A stretch of 64,000 nt of DNA, from positions 186,001-250,000 of the forward strand of contig NZ_JAOYTH010000004.1 of assembly GCF_025847205.1 (NCBI RefSeq), written 5' to 3'. Source of the DNA: Pararhizobium sp. YC-54. Lineage in GTDB: Bacteria > Pseudomonadota > Alphaproteobacteria > Rhizobiales > Rhizobiaceae. This document shows, piece after piece, positions 44,081-52,783 of the stretch. The notes beneath the pieces are model-generated. The model ran no database searches. It had not been told where the DNA came from and worked only from the letters and a program-made list of their open reading frames with translations. The position numbers were made by a program, and so were the translations under genes. The first letter of the stretch is position 1; every line of letters begins with the position of its first letter.

Positions 44081-44692
44081 ATGACACCGAGGGAACTGAA
44101 AGCCACGTTGCGTTTGGAACGTCTGGCACTGCGCGATTCGATGACGGAGGAGGCGCGCATCGGTGGCAGTCTGGCGATGCTCGACCATGCCGGCGACACG
44201 ATCGAATTTGACCCTGGGCAGGTGATTTCCGGCTTCTGGCCGATCCGTTCGGAGGTCGATATCCGGCCGTTGATGGCGCGCCTGCGCGAGCGCGGCGCCC
44301 GGCTTTGCCTGCCGGTCATCCTGGACAAAAAGACAATCGTTTTCCGCGAACTCGTACCTGGCGCACCTATCGTGGAAACGGGATTTGGCACCACCGGACC
44401 GGCTGCGGATGCACCGGTTCTCGATCCCGACATCATGCTGGTGCCCTTGTCCGCCTTCGACAGGACGGGTCACCGGATCGGCTATGGGGCTGGATATTAC
44501 GACCGCGCCATCGAGCGCTTGCGCTTGAAAGGCCATATGCCAAGGCTGATCGGGATTGCATTTGACTGCCAGGAAGTGGCATCAGTGCCGGCGGAGCCGC
44601 ATGATGTGGCGCTGGATGCCCTGCTGACCGAAAGCGGGCTCCGGATCTTCGGGCTAGGAATAAGCAAATATGAGACTTTTGTTTCTGGGTGA
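44081..44692 (+). CDS. ygfA: 5-formyltetrahydrofolate cyclo-ligase
   Basis: The 203-aa enzyme converts 5-formyl-THF to 5,10-methenyl-THF with ATP. Typical segments are TPRELKATLRLERLALRD, ISGFWPIRSEVDIRPLM, LCLPVILDKKTIVFREL and the ATP-site DRTGHRIGYGAGYYDRAIERL. Start 44081 has GGGAG upstream; ATG 44075 and 44051 are alternatives. It belongs to the zapA-6S-ygfA synteny, here spread apart by about 2.3 kb. It overlaps the next gene by 23 bp. Confidence 0.93.
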   Translation: MTPRELKATLRLERLALRDSMTEEARIGGSLAMLDHAGDTIEFDPGQVISGFWPIRSEVDIRPLMARLRERGARLCLPVILDKKTIVFRELVPGAPIVETGFGTTGPAADAPVLDPDIMLVPLSAFDRTGHRIGYGAGYYDRAIERLRLKGHMPRLIGIAFDCQEVASVPAEPHDVALDALLTESGLRIFGLGISKYETFVSG

Positions 44693-45494
44693 CATGGTTG
44701 GCAAGACTGGCCGGACGGCGGTCTGGGAAAAACTGCCTGGCCTGATCAGCGACCTGAAACTCGATTTCGTCATCGTCAACGGCGAGAATGCCGCCGGCGG
44801 GTTCGGCATCACCGAAGATATCTTCCTCGAGACCATCAATGCCGGCGCCGATGTGGTCACCACCGGCAACCATGTCTGGGATCAGAAGGAGGCGGTCTCC
44901 TTCTGCCAGCGGCACGACCAGTTCCTGCGCCCGGCGAATTACCCGGCCGGAACCCCCGGACGCGGCTCAAACCTCTATTTCGCCCGCAATGGCGCCCGCG
45001 TGCTTGTCGCCAACGTGATGGGCCGCGTCTTCATGCATCCGGAACTCGACGATCCCTTCAAGGCGGCGGAAAGCATTCTGGCTGCCTGCCCGTTGAAAGA
45101 GCAGGCCGACGCGATCGTCTTCGATTTCCATGCGGAGGCGACCAGCGAAAAACAGTGTTTTGGCCATTTCGTCGATGGCCGCGCCAGCTTCGTTGTCGGT
45201 ACGCATACCCATGTGCCGACAGCCGACGCGCAGATCCTCAATGGCGGCACGGCCTATATGTCGGATGCCGGCATGTGCGGCGATTACGATTCGTCGCTTG
45301 GCATGGAAAAGGAAGAGCCGCTCAACCGCTTCATCTCAAAAATGCCGAAGGGCCGCTTCGAGGCCGCCTCCGGGCCAGCGACCCTCTGCGGCGTCGGGGT
45401 CGAGATTTCCGATCGCACGGGTTTGGCCGAGCACATTGCACCGCTCAGGATCGGGCCGCGGCTGTCTGAAACCATCCCGGCGTTCTGGGGCTGA
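44670..45494 (+). CDS. YmdB-type (TIGR00282) metallophosphoesterase
   Basis: The 274-aa protein has the dimetal phosphoesterase motifs in order: FLGDMVGKTGR, VNGENAAGGFGI, TTGNHVWDQKE, FDFHAEATSEKQ and GTHTHVPTADAQ. These match the YmdB family of phosphodiesterases acting on 2',3'-cyclic nucleotides or cAMP in Bacillus. It starts inside the end of ygfA (23-bp overlap), so it is co-translated with it. Substrate here unproven. Confidence 0.92.
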   Translation: MRLLFLGDMVGKTGRTAVWEKLPGLISDLKLDFVIVNGENAAGGFGITEDIFLETINAGADVVTTGNHVWDQKEAVSFCQRHDQFLRPANYPAGTPGRGSNLYFARNGARVLVANVMGRVFMHPELDDPFKAAESILAACPLKEQADAIVFDFHAEATSEKQCFGHFVDGRASFVVGTHTHVPTADAQILNGGTAYMSDAGMCGDYDSSLGMEKEEPLNRFISKMPKGRFEAASGPATLCGVGVEISDRTGLAEHIAPLRIGPRLSETIPAFWG

Positions 45495-45638
45495 TGCAGG
45501 TTTCCGTCGTCAATCTGTCGAGGCGAGCAACATGGGCAGATGACGCGATTGTGAGCGGCGGTCTTGCAATCCGGGCTGGACCTCGCGCCTGACCTGCCTA
45601 TCCTCAAGGCCCATGCAAATCCTTGAACTGCGAGGTGC

Positions 45639-46478
45639 ATGATGCCGCGATTGATCCTGCTTGCATTTGCCGCCATCGCTCTTCTGCATGCCCTCTGGCC
45701 GATGCCCGCCCATGCGCAGAGTGCCCGCCCGCCGGTCAGCCAATGCCAGGCGATCGCGCAGTCTTTCCCCGGCGTCACCTTTGCGAGCTTCAAGCCGTCA
45801 CCGGCCCTTGGCGTTCAGGCGGCTGCCGGCGACGAAGTGACAATCACCTATGTCGGCCATTCGACATTCCTCATCGAAACACCCGGCGGTGTGTCGATCG
45901 CCACGGATTATAGCGGCTGGTATGCACCACCGAAGGTGCCGGACGTGGTGACGATGAACAAGGCGCATTCCAGCCATTATACACTGACACCGGATCCGGC
46001 GATCAAGCACGTGCTGCATGGATGGGGCGACAACGGCCAGCCGGTGGATCACGATGTCGTCGTTGGTGACGCCTATATCCGCAATGTCACGACGGATATC
46101 CGCTCGTTCGGCGGAGCGATGGAGCCTGACGGCAATTCGATCTTCATCTTCGAGATCGCCGGCCTCTGCATCGGCCATCTCGGTCATTTGCACCATGAGC
46201 TCGACGACACGGACTATGCGGAGATCGGGCGTCTGGATGTGTTGATGGTTCCGGTCGATGGCGGCCTGACAATGGGGGCGGAAAGCATGAGCCGGGTGGT
46301 GACGCGGCTGCGCTCGTCGCTGATCCTGCCGATGCACCGGCGCGGTCCGCCGGTCACCAGTTTCCTTCAGATGTTCGGCGATGGTTTCGACAAGAGTTTC
46401 GCGGCGCAGGCCAGCGTGACGGTCTCCATGCGTTCCTTGCCAAGCAAGCCGCTGATTTATATCCTGCAGGGTGTGTGA
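45639..46478 (+). CDS. Exported MBL-fold protein with altered metal site
   Basis: The 279-aa protein has a signal peptide (LILLAFAAIALLHALWPMPAHAQ) and a UlaG-like metallo-beta-lactamase fold (VTITYVGHSTFLIETPGGVSIATDYSG). The usual THxHxDH motif reads MNKAHSSHYT, so the first His and the Asp are replaced by Lys and Ser. IGHLGHLHHELDD and LILPMHRRGPP retain later His positions. It is either a single-metal or non-catalytic variant, or a subfamily with a changed site. Start 45639 or 45642. Confidence 0.82.
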   Translation: MMPRLILLAFAAIALLHALWPMPAHAQSARPPVSQCQAIAQSFPGVTFASFKPSPALGVQAAAGDEVTITYVGHSTFLIETPGGVSIATDYSGWYAPPKVPDVVTMNKAHSSHYTLTPDPAIKHVLHGWGDNGQPVDHDVVVGDAYIRNVTTDIRSFGGAMEPDGNSIFIFEIAGLCIGHLGHLHHELDDTDYAEIGRLDVLMVPVDGGLTMGAESMSRVVTRLRSSLILPMHRRGPPVTSFLQMFGDGFDKSFAAQASVTVSMRSLPSKPLIYILQGV

Positions 46479-46494
46479 CCCTGGGATTCATGGA

Positions 46495-46974
46495 ATGAAG
46501 TTTTTCGCAACCTGCCTTCTTACCGTTCTTTCCATGACAAATCAGGTTCTGGCCGATGGCGCACCGCCACCGCGATTGCCGATGGCGGAAGGCGACAAGA
46601 AGCCTGTGACGGTGCCGGAAACCAAATCGTTCGGTCGGCAAGAGGCGTTCGTGCTGCCCTCCGGCAATATCGGCTGCATCTATACGCCTGAAGGCGGGAC
46701 TAAGGTTTACCAGCCCGCGGACGGCGGTCCGGAACTGTCCTGCGACCGCATCGAACCGCGGTATGTGCGCGCAACGCTCCCCCGCAAAGGGGATGCGACG
46801 CTCGTCAAGGATGTCGGTGACCAGAGCTGCTGTCCGGCAGGTCCCGTGCTCGACTATGGCCAGACCTGGACTGCAGGACCGTTCTCCTGCCTTTCGACCC
46901 GCACCGGCCTGTCCTGCGAACGAAATGACGGCCATTCATTCTTCCTCAGCCGCAAGCGCCTTGCCGCCAACTAA
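46495..46974 (+). CDS. Exported Cys-rich DUF6636-like protein
   Basis: The 159-aa protein has a signal peptide (KFFATCLLTVLSMTNQVLA). The body carries VLPSGNIGCIYTP and, near the end, GPFSCLSTRTGLSCERNDGHSFFLSR. The arrangement (SGNIxC ... GLxCxNxxGHxFxLSR) is that of the DUF6636 family of small disulfide-bonded secreted proteins. Function unknown. It lies 16 bp after the MBL-fold gene, probably co-transcribed. Confidence 0.72.
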   Translation: MKFFATCLLTVLSMTNQVLADGAPPPRLPMAEGDKKPVTVPETKSFGRQEAFVLPSGNIGCIYTPEGGTKVYQPADGGPELSCDRIEPRYVRATLPRKGDATLVKDVGDQSCCPAGPVLDYGQTWTAGPFSCLSTRTGLSCERNDGHSFFLSRKRLAAN

Positions 46975-46976
46975 AA

Positions 46977-47005
46977 GCCCGCCAACTGAAAAAAGGCGGG
47001 CCCTT
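46977..47005 (+). terminator. Rho-independent-like terminator
   Basis: Stem GCCCGCC (46977-46983) / GGCGGGC (46995-47001) with an 11-nt loop and a short T/C-rich tail, just after the DUF6636-like gene. Confidence 0.65.
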
Positions 47006-47076
47006 CTGGACGCAAAGCCTCAATGAAACTATAAGGCGCCCAATTCCAAACATGACTAGCATGAGAAGAGGGCGCC

Positions 47077-47823
47077 ATGGCCGGCCATTCACAGTTTAAA
47101 AACATCATGCACCGCAAGGGCCGTCAGGATGCCGTGCGGTCGAAAATGTTCTCCAAGCTCGCGCGCGAAATTACCGTTGCGGTCAAGGGCGGCCTGCCCG
47201 ACCCGACGATGAATGCGCGCCTGCGCCTGGCGATCCAGAATGCCAAGGCACAGTCGATGCCGAAGGACAATATCGAGCGCGCCATCAAGAAGGGCTCCGG
47301 TGCCGACGGCGAGAACTACGAAGAAGTCCGCTACGAAGGCTATGGTCCGGGCGGCGTTGCCGTCATCGTCGAGGCCTTGACCGACAATCGCAACCGCACC
47401 GCCTCCAACGTCCGCTCGACCTTCACCAAGGCCGGCGGCGCGCTTGGCGAAACAGGCTCGGTGTCCTTCTCCTTCGATCGCGTCGGCGAAATCTCCTACA
47501 AGCTTTCGGCCGGCGATGGCGACACGGTGATGGAAGCGGCAATCGAAGCCGGCGCCGATGACGTCACCACCGACGAGGACGGCCACTTCATCATCTGCGG
47601 TTTCGAGGCGATCGGTGACGTTTCCAAGGCGCTTGAATCCACGCTCGGCGAAGCCGATACCGTCAAGGCGATCTGGAAGGCCCAGAACACCGTTCCGGTC
47701 GATGAAGAGCGGGCCCAGTCGCTGATGAAGCTGATCGATACGCTGGAAGACGATGACGACGTGCAGAACGTCTACACCAACTTCGAAGTTTCCGACGAAG
47801 TGATGGCCAAGCTTTCGGCCTAA
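47077..47823 (+). CDS. yebC: YebC/TACO1-family translation/transcription regulator
   Basis: The 248-aa protein shows [66 protein letters not shown] and [25 protein letters not shown]. The three-domain YebC/PmpR family includes DNA-binding regulators and ribosome-associated factors that ease polyproline stalling. In many bacteria it lies near ruvCAB, as here (3 kb away). Confidence 0.96.
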   Translation: MAGHSQFKNIMHRKGRQDAVRSKMFSKLAREITVAVKGGLPDPTMNARLRLAIQNAKAQSMPKDNIERAIKKGSGADGENYEEVRYEGYGPGGVAVIVEALTDNRNRTASNVRSTFTKAGGALGETGSVSFSFDRVGEISYKLSAGDGDTVMEAAIEAGADDVTTDEDGHFIICGFEAIGDVSKALESTLGEADTVKAIWKAQNTVPVDEERAQSLMKLIDTLEDDDDVQNVYTNFEVSDEVMAKLSA

Positions 47824-47927
47824 ACCAGACTGCATTGCGCCGGTTCACGTCATCGCCTGTCGGAATTGGCAAGCCAGTTCCGGCAACTGGGCATTAGGCT
47901 CCTCTTTATTTCAAGAGGATGTTGACC

Positions 47928-48278
47928 ATGCAGACTGTGACGAAACTTGCGGCGCCTGTGCCTGCGGAGGGTGATCCGGCAACACTGGATGGCTGGGTCG
48001 TCGTGGCCGGTACGCCGTCGATGAAAACCTGGGCGCTGCATACATCGTCGGACGGTTCGATGGTTTCCGGTTATTGGGAAGCGACGCCCGGCACCTATCA
48101 CGCGACCTACACAGCCTATGAATTCGTGCACATGATTGCCGGCAAGATCATCATCACGCCGGATGGCGGCACCCCGGTTACGGTCGCCGCTGGCGATGCC
48201 TTCGTCGTCGAGGCCGATTTCAAAGGCACATGGGAAATCCTTGAAACGGTACGCAAGCACTTCGATTTCAAGGTCTGA
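47928..48278 (+). CDS. Cupin-domain protein
   Basis: The 116-aa single-cupin protein has the beta-barrel motifs WEATPGTYHATYTAYEFVHMIAGKIIITPDGG and VTVAAGDAFVVEADFKGTWEI. This is the RmlC-like, DUF861-type layout. Metal ligands are only partly conserved. AGAGGA precedes the ATG at 47928. Substrate unknown. A good terminator follows. Confidence 0.85.
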   Translation: MQTVTKLAAPVPAEGDPATLDGWVVVAGTPSMKTWALHTSSDGSMVSGYWEATPGTYHATYTAYEFVHMIAGKIIITPDGGTPVTVAAGDAFVVEADFKGTWEILETVRKHFDFKV

Positions 48279-48305
48279 AGCCCCATCCAAAATTGCGTAA
48301 AATTG

Positions 48306-48334
48306 ATACCCTGGAATTTCTCCGGGGTATTTTT
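48306..48334 (+). terminator. Terminator between the cupin and SDR genes
   Basis: Stem ATACCC (48306-48311) / GGGTAT (48325-48330), extended inside by GGA/TCC, followed by T's to 48334. Confidence 0.85.
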
Positions 48335-48352
48335 ATGCCGCCTTTGCCAGTT
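48333..48352. repeat. 20-bp direct repeat, left copy
   Basis: TTATGCCGCCTTTGCCAGTT is identical to 49375-49394. The pair flanks a 1.02-kb segment carrying the SDR gene. Confidence 0.85.
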
Positions 48353-48392
48353 GCTGCGCGTGTTTTCGTTCGGCTGTTTTGTGATGGCACCC
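48333..48392 (-). pseudogene. Relic 3' end of a luciferase-like monooxygenase gene
   Basis: On the minus strand the sequence just past the SDR stop reads KTAERKHAQQLAKAA then stop. The intact monooxygenase at 49375 ends [10 protein letters not shown] then stop. The last 20 bases (48333-48352) are identical to 49375-49394 and similarity fades upstream. This looks like a leftover C-terminus. Confidence 0.55.
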
Positions 48393-48395
48393 TTC

Positions 48396-49304
48396 CTACC
48401 GATAGCCGGTCGCGTCCGCCGGTTTGCCGGCGTCCTGGACTTCACGGATATAACGCCAGCAGTCGGGCCTCGATCCGTCAAGATCGTTGAAGCTGTACAG
48501 CTTTGCCAGTTCGCCGCTGGACACGGCGGTGCCATTCCATCGGGCGCGGTCCGGATCTTTGGCGAGTGCTGCAACGGCCCGCCCGATGAACCTCGGTGTC
48601 TCCGATATGATGAAATGCGGCACCTTTTCTGTCGCATCGCGCCAGTTGCCTTCGGTCACGCCAAATGCTTCCAGCATGATTTCCGATCGTAGCCAGCCCG
48701 GTGTCATGCAGACCGATGTGGAGCCGTGCGGCGCGAGGTCCTTGGAATGCGCCCATGCCATGCGCGTGATGGCCGTCTTGCAAAGGTCGTAGAAGGGCGA
48801 GATCCGGTAGGTCGCGGCGTTATACTCCGGGGTCCCATCGGTGACTTCGACCAGAAGCCCTCCCGACTGGGCAATAAGCAACGGAAGGGCGTAGTGGGCC
48901 GTTATCAGATGCGTGTCGAGCGACAGCCGCAGCATGCGCAGACCCTTTTCCAGGTCATGCTCCCATACCGGTTTGTTCCACTCGATCAGGTGTTCGCCGC
49001 CCCATATGTCATTGACGAGAATGTCCAGCCGTCCTTCATCCCTTTGGATACGCGAAACGAGATCGCTCACCTCGGCCGGGACGAGATGATCGACACGCAC
49101 GGCGATGCCGCGGCCGCCTGCGGCGGTCACCTGTTCGGCAGTCTCTTCTATGGTTTCCGGGCGGCCATATTCAGATTGCTGGGCGCGAGTGGTGCGGCCC
49201 GTTACATAGACCGTCGCGCCGGCGGCGCCGAGTTCGACGGCTATACCGCGTCCGGCACCACGGGTCCCGCCCGCTACCAGGGCGATTTTTCCTTTCAACG
49301 ACAT
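48396..49304 (-). CDS. SDR-family oxidoreductase
   Basis: The 302-aa short-chain dehydrogenase has the cofactor motif VAGGTRGAGRGIAVELG and catalytic YxxxK as ISPFYDLCKTAI. A later PGWLRSEIMLE segment is typical of the family. ARWNGTAVSSGELAKLY is near the C-terminus. The substrate is unknown. GGGAGGGA precedes the ATG at 49304. The gene lies between two copies of a 20-bp direct repeat. Confidence 0.9.
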   Translation of the reverse strand: MSLKGKIALVAGGTRGAGRGIAVELGAAGATVYVTGRTTRAQQSEYGRPETIEETAEQVTAAGGRGIAVRVDHLVPAEVSDLVSRIQRDEGRLDILVNDIWGGEHLIEWNKPVWEHDLEKGLRMLRLSLDTHLITAHYALPLLIAQSGGLLVEVTDGTPEYNAATYRISPFYDLCKTAITRMAWAHSKDLAPHGSTSVCMTPGWLRSEIMLEAFGVTEGNWRDATEKVPHFIISETPRFIGRAVAALAKDPDRARWNGTAVSSGELAKLYSFNDLDGSRPDCWRYIREVQDAGKPADATGYR

Positions 49305-49374
49305 TCGTCCCTCCCTGAACCATTCTGGTGTTGCCGGATGCATGGGGGTCTGTAAATAACGCTCCGGCTCTGTG

Positions 49375-49394
49375 TTATGCCGCCTTTGCCAGTT
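49375..49394. repeat. 20-bp direct repeat, right copy
   Basis: Identical to 48333-48352. It forms the last six codons and the stop of the luciferase-like monooxygenase gene. Confidence 0.85.
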
Positions 49395-50376
49395 CTTGCC
49401 GTGCTTCTGCGAAAAGCCGCACCGATTTCAGCCGGGCATCCATGTCGTAGATCGGCATGGAGACGATCACTTCATCCGCGTTGGTCTGATCGATGAACCG
49501 GTCGAGCTTCGTCTTGATCGTTTCCGGCCCGCCGACGACCGCATAGGTCATGGCGTGATCGACGAAGATCTTTTCATTGTCGCTCCACAGGCCATCCATC
49601 GAATCCACGGGTGGCGGAAACTGGCCGCGGGCGTTGCGGCGCAGCGCCACGAAAGACTGCTGCATCGAGGTGAAGAGGTGGTTGGCCTCGTCGTCGGTAT
49701 CGGCAGCGACGCCCATGATGCCGACCATGGCATGCGGCTTGTCAAGATATTGCGACGGTTCGAAACGCTCGCGATAGATTTCCAGCGCCGACAGCAACAT
49801 GTCCGGCGCGAAATGCGAGGCAAAAGCGAAGGGCAGGCCGAGCATGCCGGCCAGATGCGCGCTGAAATGGCTGGAACCCAGCAGCCAGATCGGCACGTTG
49901 CTATCGGCGCCGGGCACGGCGATCAGGTCCTGGCCGTCCTTGACCGGCCCGAGCAGGGCCTGCAGTTCGACCACATCGTTTGGAAAATTGTTGGCGCTGG
50001 CTTCCATGTTGCGGCGAAGTGCTGACGCGGTGCGCATGTCCGTTCCCGGCGCGCGGCCAAGGCCGAGATCGATGCGGTCGGGATAGAGTGCTGCCAGCGT
50101 GCCGAACTGCTCGGCGATCACCAGCGGCGAATGGTTCGGCAGCATGATGCCGCCGGAACCGACGCGGATGGTCTTGGTTCCAGCCGCCACATGGGAAATG
50201 ACGATGGATGTTGCCGCGCTGGCGATCCCCTTCATGCCGTGATGTTCGGCGAGCCAAAAGCGCTTGTAGCCAAACGCTTCCGCCTCCTGCGCCAGCCGCC
50301 GGGAATTCTGCAGGGCATGGGAGGCGTTCGATCCTTGCGTGATCGGGGAAAGGTCGAGGATCGAAAAGGGCACCAT
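49375..50376 (-). CDS. LLM-class flavin-dependent oxidoreductase
   Basis: The 333-aa protein has the bacterial-luciferase-like TIM barrel of the MsnO8/YhbW type: [81 protein letters not shown] and VPIWLLGSS. It is expected to use FMNH2 and oxygen; substrate unknown. Start ATG 50376 (MVPFSILDL); longer in-frame sequence runs into the opposite-strand ruvC. It is divergent from ruvC, 177 bp apart. Confidence 0.92.
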   Translation of the reverse strand: MVPFSILDLSPITQGSNASHALQNSRRLAQEAEAFGYKRFWLAEHHGMKGIASAATSIVISHVAAGTKTIRVGSGGIMLPNHSPLVIAEQFGTLAALYPDRIDLGLGRAPGTDMRTASALRRNMEASANNFPNDVVELQALLGPVKDGQDLIAVPGADSNVPIWLLGSSHFSAHLAGMLGLPFAFASHFAPDMLLSALEIYRERFEPSQYLDKPHAMVGIMGVAADTDDEANHLFTSMQQSFVALRRNARGQFPPPVDSMDGLWSDNEKIFVDHAMTYAVVGGPETIKTKLDRFIDQTNADEVIVSMPIYDMDARLKSVRLFAEARQELAKAA

Positions 50377-50553
50377 GGGAAAAGCCTTCGATGAATGGAG
50401 CTGATAGAAGCCTATGTAAGATCGAATTCTGTAAATCCAAGTCTCAGTGGTGAAATGCGGCACCTGAGGCATGGCTCTCAAATTACTACGGATGTTTTTG
50501 TTTTGTTCACATTTTGCTGGCAGCGTCCGGGCATGAGTATTAAGCTTCCCACC

Positions 50554-51066
50554 ATGCACAATACGATTCGTATCATCGGTATCGATCCAGGCCTCCGGCG
50601 TACCGGTTGGGGCATCATCGATACGCTTGGCAACTCGCTGCGCTTTATCGCTTCCGGCACGGTCACTTCCGATGGTGATATGGATCTGGCCTCGCGGCTC
50701 TGCCAGCTGCATGACGGCCTGGCCGATGTGATCCACACCCATAAGCCCGACGAGGCAGCCGTCGAGCAGACCTTCGTCAACAAGGATGCGGTGGCGACGC
50801 TGAAGCTCGGCCAGGCACGCGGCATCGCCATGCTGGTGCCGGCACGCGCCGGTCTTCAGGTGGCCGAGTATGCGCCGAATGCGGTGAAAAAGGCCGTGAT
50901 CGGCGTCGGTCACGGTGAAAAGCAGCAGATCCACATGATGCTGAAAATCCTGATGCCGAAGGCCGAATTCAAGGGCAACGATGCCGCCGACGCCTTGGCG
51001 ATTGCCATCTGCCACGCCCATAACCGTGGCGGCGCAAGGATGCGCATGGCGGCGCTGGCGGGCTGA
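50554..51066 (+). CDS. ruvC: Holliday junction resolvase RuvC
   Basis: The 170-aa endonuclease resolves Holliday junctions held by RuvAB. The catalytic acids appear in [14 protein letters not shown] (Asp7-equivalent), [11 protein letters not shown] (Glu) and [14 protein letters not shown] (two Asp). [20 protein letters not shown] is the usual basic segment. The start at 50554 fits the family N-terminus; ATG 50533 is an alternative. It is separated from ruvA by a toxin-antitoxin module. Confidence 0.96.
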   Translation: MHNTIRIIGIDPGLRRTGWGIIDTLGNSLRFIASGTVTSDGDMDLASRLCQLHDGLADVIHTHKPDEAAVEQTFVNKDAVATLKLGQARGIAMLVPARAGLQVAEYAPNAVKKAVIGVGHGEKQQIHMMLKILMPKAEFKGNDAADALAIAICHAHNRGGARMRMAALAG

Positions 51067-51073
51067 TTTGTTC

Positions 51074-51107
51074 TTGACTTGTTCTTTTGGTAAGGATATT
51101 TCTTACC
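51074..51107 (+). promoter_or_regulatory. Promoter and operator of the first AbrB-PIN module
   Basis: -35 TTGACT (51074-51079), 17-bp spacer and -10 TATTTC (51097-51102) are overlapped by a dyad GGTAAG (51089-51094) ... CTTACC (51102-51107). This is the expected layout for autorepression by an AbrB-type antitoxin. Confidence 0.6.
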
Positions 51108-51123
51108 TTGAAGGAGCAAGACC

Positions 51124-51375
51124 ATGCGTGTCACATCAAAAGGCCAGGTAACCATTCCTCGGGATCTGCGGGAACTGGCGGGCATAGCGCCCAACAGCGA
51201 GGTCATTTTCGCAATGGAAGGTGGCAAGCTCACGATCGCTCCGAAGGACGGAAAACAGGAGCTTGAAGAGCGCATTCGCCTGGAGCGGTTCCTTGAAACT
51301 TTGCAGCGCCTGGAGGGCACGGGCAATCAGGAGATTGATGCTGACAGGCTCATGGAAATGACGCGGGATCGTTGA
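51124..51375 (+). CDS. AbrB/MazE/SpoVT-type antitoxin (VapB-like), module 1
   Basis: The 83-aa protein starts MRVTSKGQVTIPRDLRELAGI...SEVIFAMEGGKLTIAP, the swapped-hairpin AbrB DNA-binding domain. A charged C-terminal helix follows (about 42-83), likely wrapping the toxin. GAAGGAGC precedes the ATG. The PIN toxin starts 5 bp downstream. The promoter dyad at 51089-51107 suggests autorepression. Confidence 0.9.
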   Translation: MRVTSKGQVTIPRDLRELAGIAPNSEVIFAMEGGKLTIAPKDGKQELEERIRLERFLETLQRLEGTGNQEIDADRLMEMTRDR

Positions 51376-51379
51376 TCGG

Positions 51380-51793
51380 ATGGCGACCTTGGTGGATACG
51401 AATGTCCTGGTCGATATTGCCGTTCGGGATCCAAATTGGCACATTTGGTCCAAAGCCCAGGTCCTTGCAGCGGTAAAACGGGGTGCGGTTGTTATCAACC
51501 CGGTCATCTATTCGGAGTTTTCCGTGCGTTACGAGCGTATGGAAGACGTCGATTATCTCCTCCCTGAAACGGACTATAGCCGCGAGAACCTGCCCTGGAG
51601 TGCGGCGTTTGCGGCAGGCGTTGCGTTTCGCAGATACAGGTCGGCTGGTGGCGGGCGTGAGCGGGTGCTGCCGGATTTTCTCATCGGCGCGCATGCCGCC
51701 ATCCGGGGGCATAGCCTTTTGACCAGAGATCCAAAAGGCTACCGGATGTATTTCCCCTCCGTCGAACTGATCACGCCGGAAACTCACCCATGA
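51380..51793 (+). CDS. PIN-domain ribonuclease toxin (VapC-like), module 1
   Basis: The 137-aa PIN protein has all four acidic positions: [11 protein letters not shown] (Asp), [13 protein letters not shown] (Glu), [12 protein letters not shown] (Asp) and [14 protein letters not shown] (Asp). VapC toxins cleave tRNA or rRNA. It is coupled to its antitoxin and ends 13 bp before the ruvA ATG, so the module sits inside the ruv operon. Confidence 0.9.
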   Translation: MATLVDTNVLVDIAVRDPNWHIWSKAQVLAAVKRGAVVINPVIYSEFSVRYERMEDVDYLLPETDYSRENLPWSAAFAAGVAFRRYRSAGGGRERVLPDFLIGAHAAIRGHSLLTRDPKGYRMYFPSVELITPETHP

Positions 51794-51806
51794 AGGATGT
51801 TGCGCC

Positions 51807-52424
51807 ATGATCGGCAAGCTCAAGGGAACGATCGACGAGATCGGTGACGACCATGTCGTCGTGGATGTGCATGGCGTCGGCTATGTCGCTCATTGCTCGT
51901 CACGGACATTGTCGAAGATCGGCTCGCCCGGCGAGGCTGTCGTGCTGTTTATCGAGACCTATGTGCGCGAGGATCAGTTGCGGTTGTTCGGTTTCCTCTC
52001 AGTGCTGGAGCGGGAATGGTTCCGGCTGCTGCAGAGCGTGCAGGGCGTCGGCTCCAAGGTGGCCCTGGCGGTTCTCTCCGTGCTGACGCCGGGCGAATTG
52101 GCCAATGCCATCGCGCTGCAGGACAAGACGGCCGTTTCGCGGGCGCCGGGCGTGGGGCCAAAGGTTGCCGTGCGCATTGTTACCGAACTCAAGAACAAGG
52201 CGCCGGCCTTTGCCGGCGAAGCGAGTGCCAATATCGGATTGAAGCAGGAACTGGGCGAGGGCGTTGCCTCCGCGCCGGTCTCCGACGCGGTCTCGGCGCT
52301 GAGCAATCTCGGCTATTCGCGCGACCAGGCGGCCAATGCGGTGGCCGCGGCGCTGAAGAATGGCGGCGAGGGGCTGGACAGTGCCAAGCTGATCCGGCTG
52401 GGGCTGAAGGAACTGGCGCGGTGA
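51807..52424 (+). CDS. ruvA: Holliday junction branch-migration protein RuvA
   Basis: The 205-aa protein has an N-terminal OB fold ([27 protein letters not shown]) and the tandem helix-hairpin-helix domain ([17 protein letters not shown] and [20 protein letters not shown]). The C-terminal RuvB-contact domain ends [29 protein letters not shown] is upstream, right after the PIN toxin stop. It binds the four-way junction and loads RuvB. Confidence 0.97.
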   Translation: MIGKLKGTIDEIGDDHVVVDVHGVGYVAHCSSRTLSKIGSPGEAVVLFIETYVREDQLRLFGFLSVLEREWFRLLQSVQGVGSKVALAVLSVLTPGELANAIALQDKTAVSRAPGVGPKVAVRIVTELKNKAPAFAGEASANIGLKQELGEGVASAPVSDAVSALSNLGYSRDQAANAVAAALKNGGEGLDSAKLIRLGLKELAR

Positions 52425-52436
52425 CTTGGAGGAATT

Positions 52437-52468
52437 TTGAAATTTCCGCCAAATCTGATATTGTCAGC
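52437..52468 (+). promoter_or_regulatory. Promoter and possible operator of the second AbrB-PIN module
   Basis: TTGAAA (52437-52442), 17-bp spacer and TATTGT (52460-52465), with a small dyad CTGA-TATTG-TCAG (52456-52468) over the -10. Weaker match than the first module's promoter. Confidence 0.4.
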
Positions 52469-52498
52469 TAAATTTAATTTTTTCCGAAGGATCCGCCG

Positions 52499-52783
52499 AT
52501 GCAGTGGGAAATGACCATTTCCGCCAAGGGGCAAGTCACCATCCCGAAAGAGATGCGTGAATTGCTTGATCTGCGGCCGGGGGATCAATTGATCTACAGC
52601 ATTATCGATGGGCACGTTGCCGTTACACCGAAGAATGTCGATTTCAACGATCTGGCCGGTCTTTTGGGCAAGGCACCAAATGGTCCGGCCAGCTTGGAGG
52701 AAATTGGCCAGACGGTACTGAAGGCTGCGGGTGCAAATGTGACGGATGTGAAGGACGATGCGGCGACGGGCGTTGCGGCATGA
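52499..52783 (+). CDS. AbrB/MazE/SpoVT-type antitoxin (VapB-like), module 2
   Basis: The 94-aa protein reads MQWEMTISAKGQVTIPKEMRELLDLRPGDQLIYSIIDGHVAVTP, an AbrB-type domain. A C-terminal tail follows, with DFNDLAGLLGKAPNGPASLEEIGQ. GAAGGA precedes the ATG. It overlaps the toxin start by four bases. It is only distantly similar to the module 1 antitoxin, so the two modules did not arise by recent local duplication. Confidence 0.9.
   Translation: MQWEMTISAKGQVTIPKEMRELLDLRPGDQLIYSIIDGHVAVTPKNVDFNDLAGLLGKAPNGPASLEEIGQTVLKAAGANVTDVKDDAATGVAA

Noticed and set aside
50432-50445. CCAAGTCTC near ruvC as a third member of the hairpin repeat family
   Set aside because: Nine-base match only, without the opposing arm.
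50490-50540. Possible LexA (GTTC-N7-GTTC) box before ruvC
   Set aside because: Only one GTTC half-site is present at a suitable place; the second half does not match.
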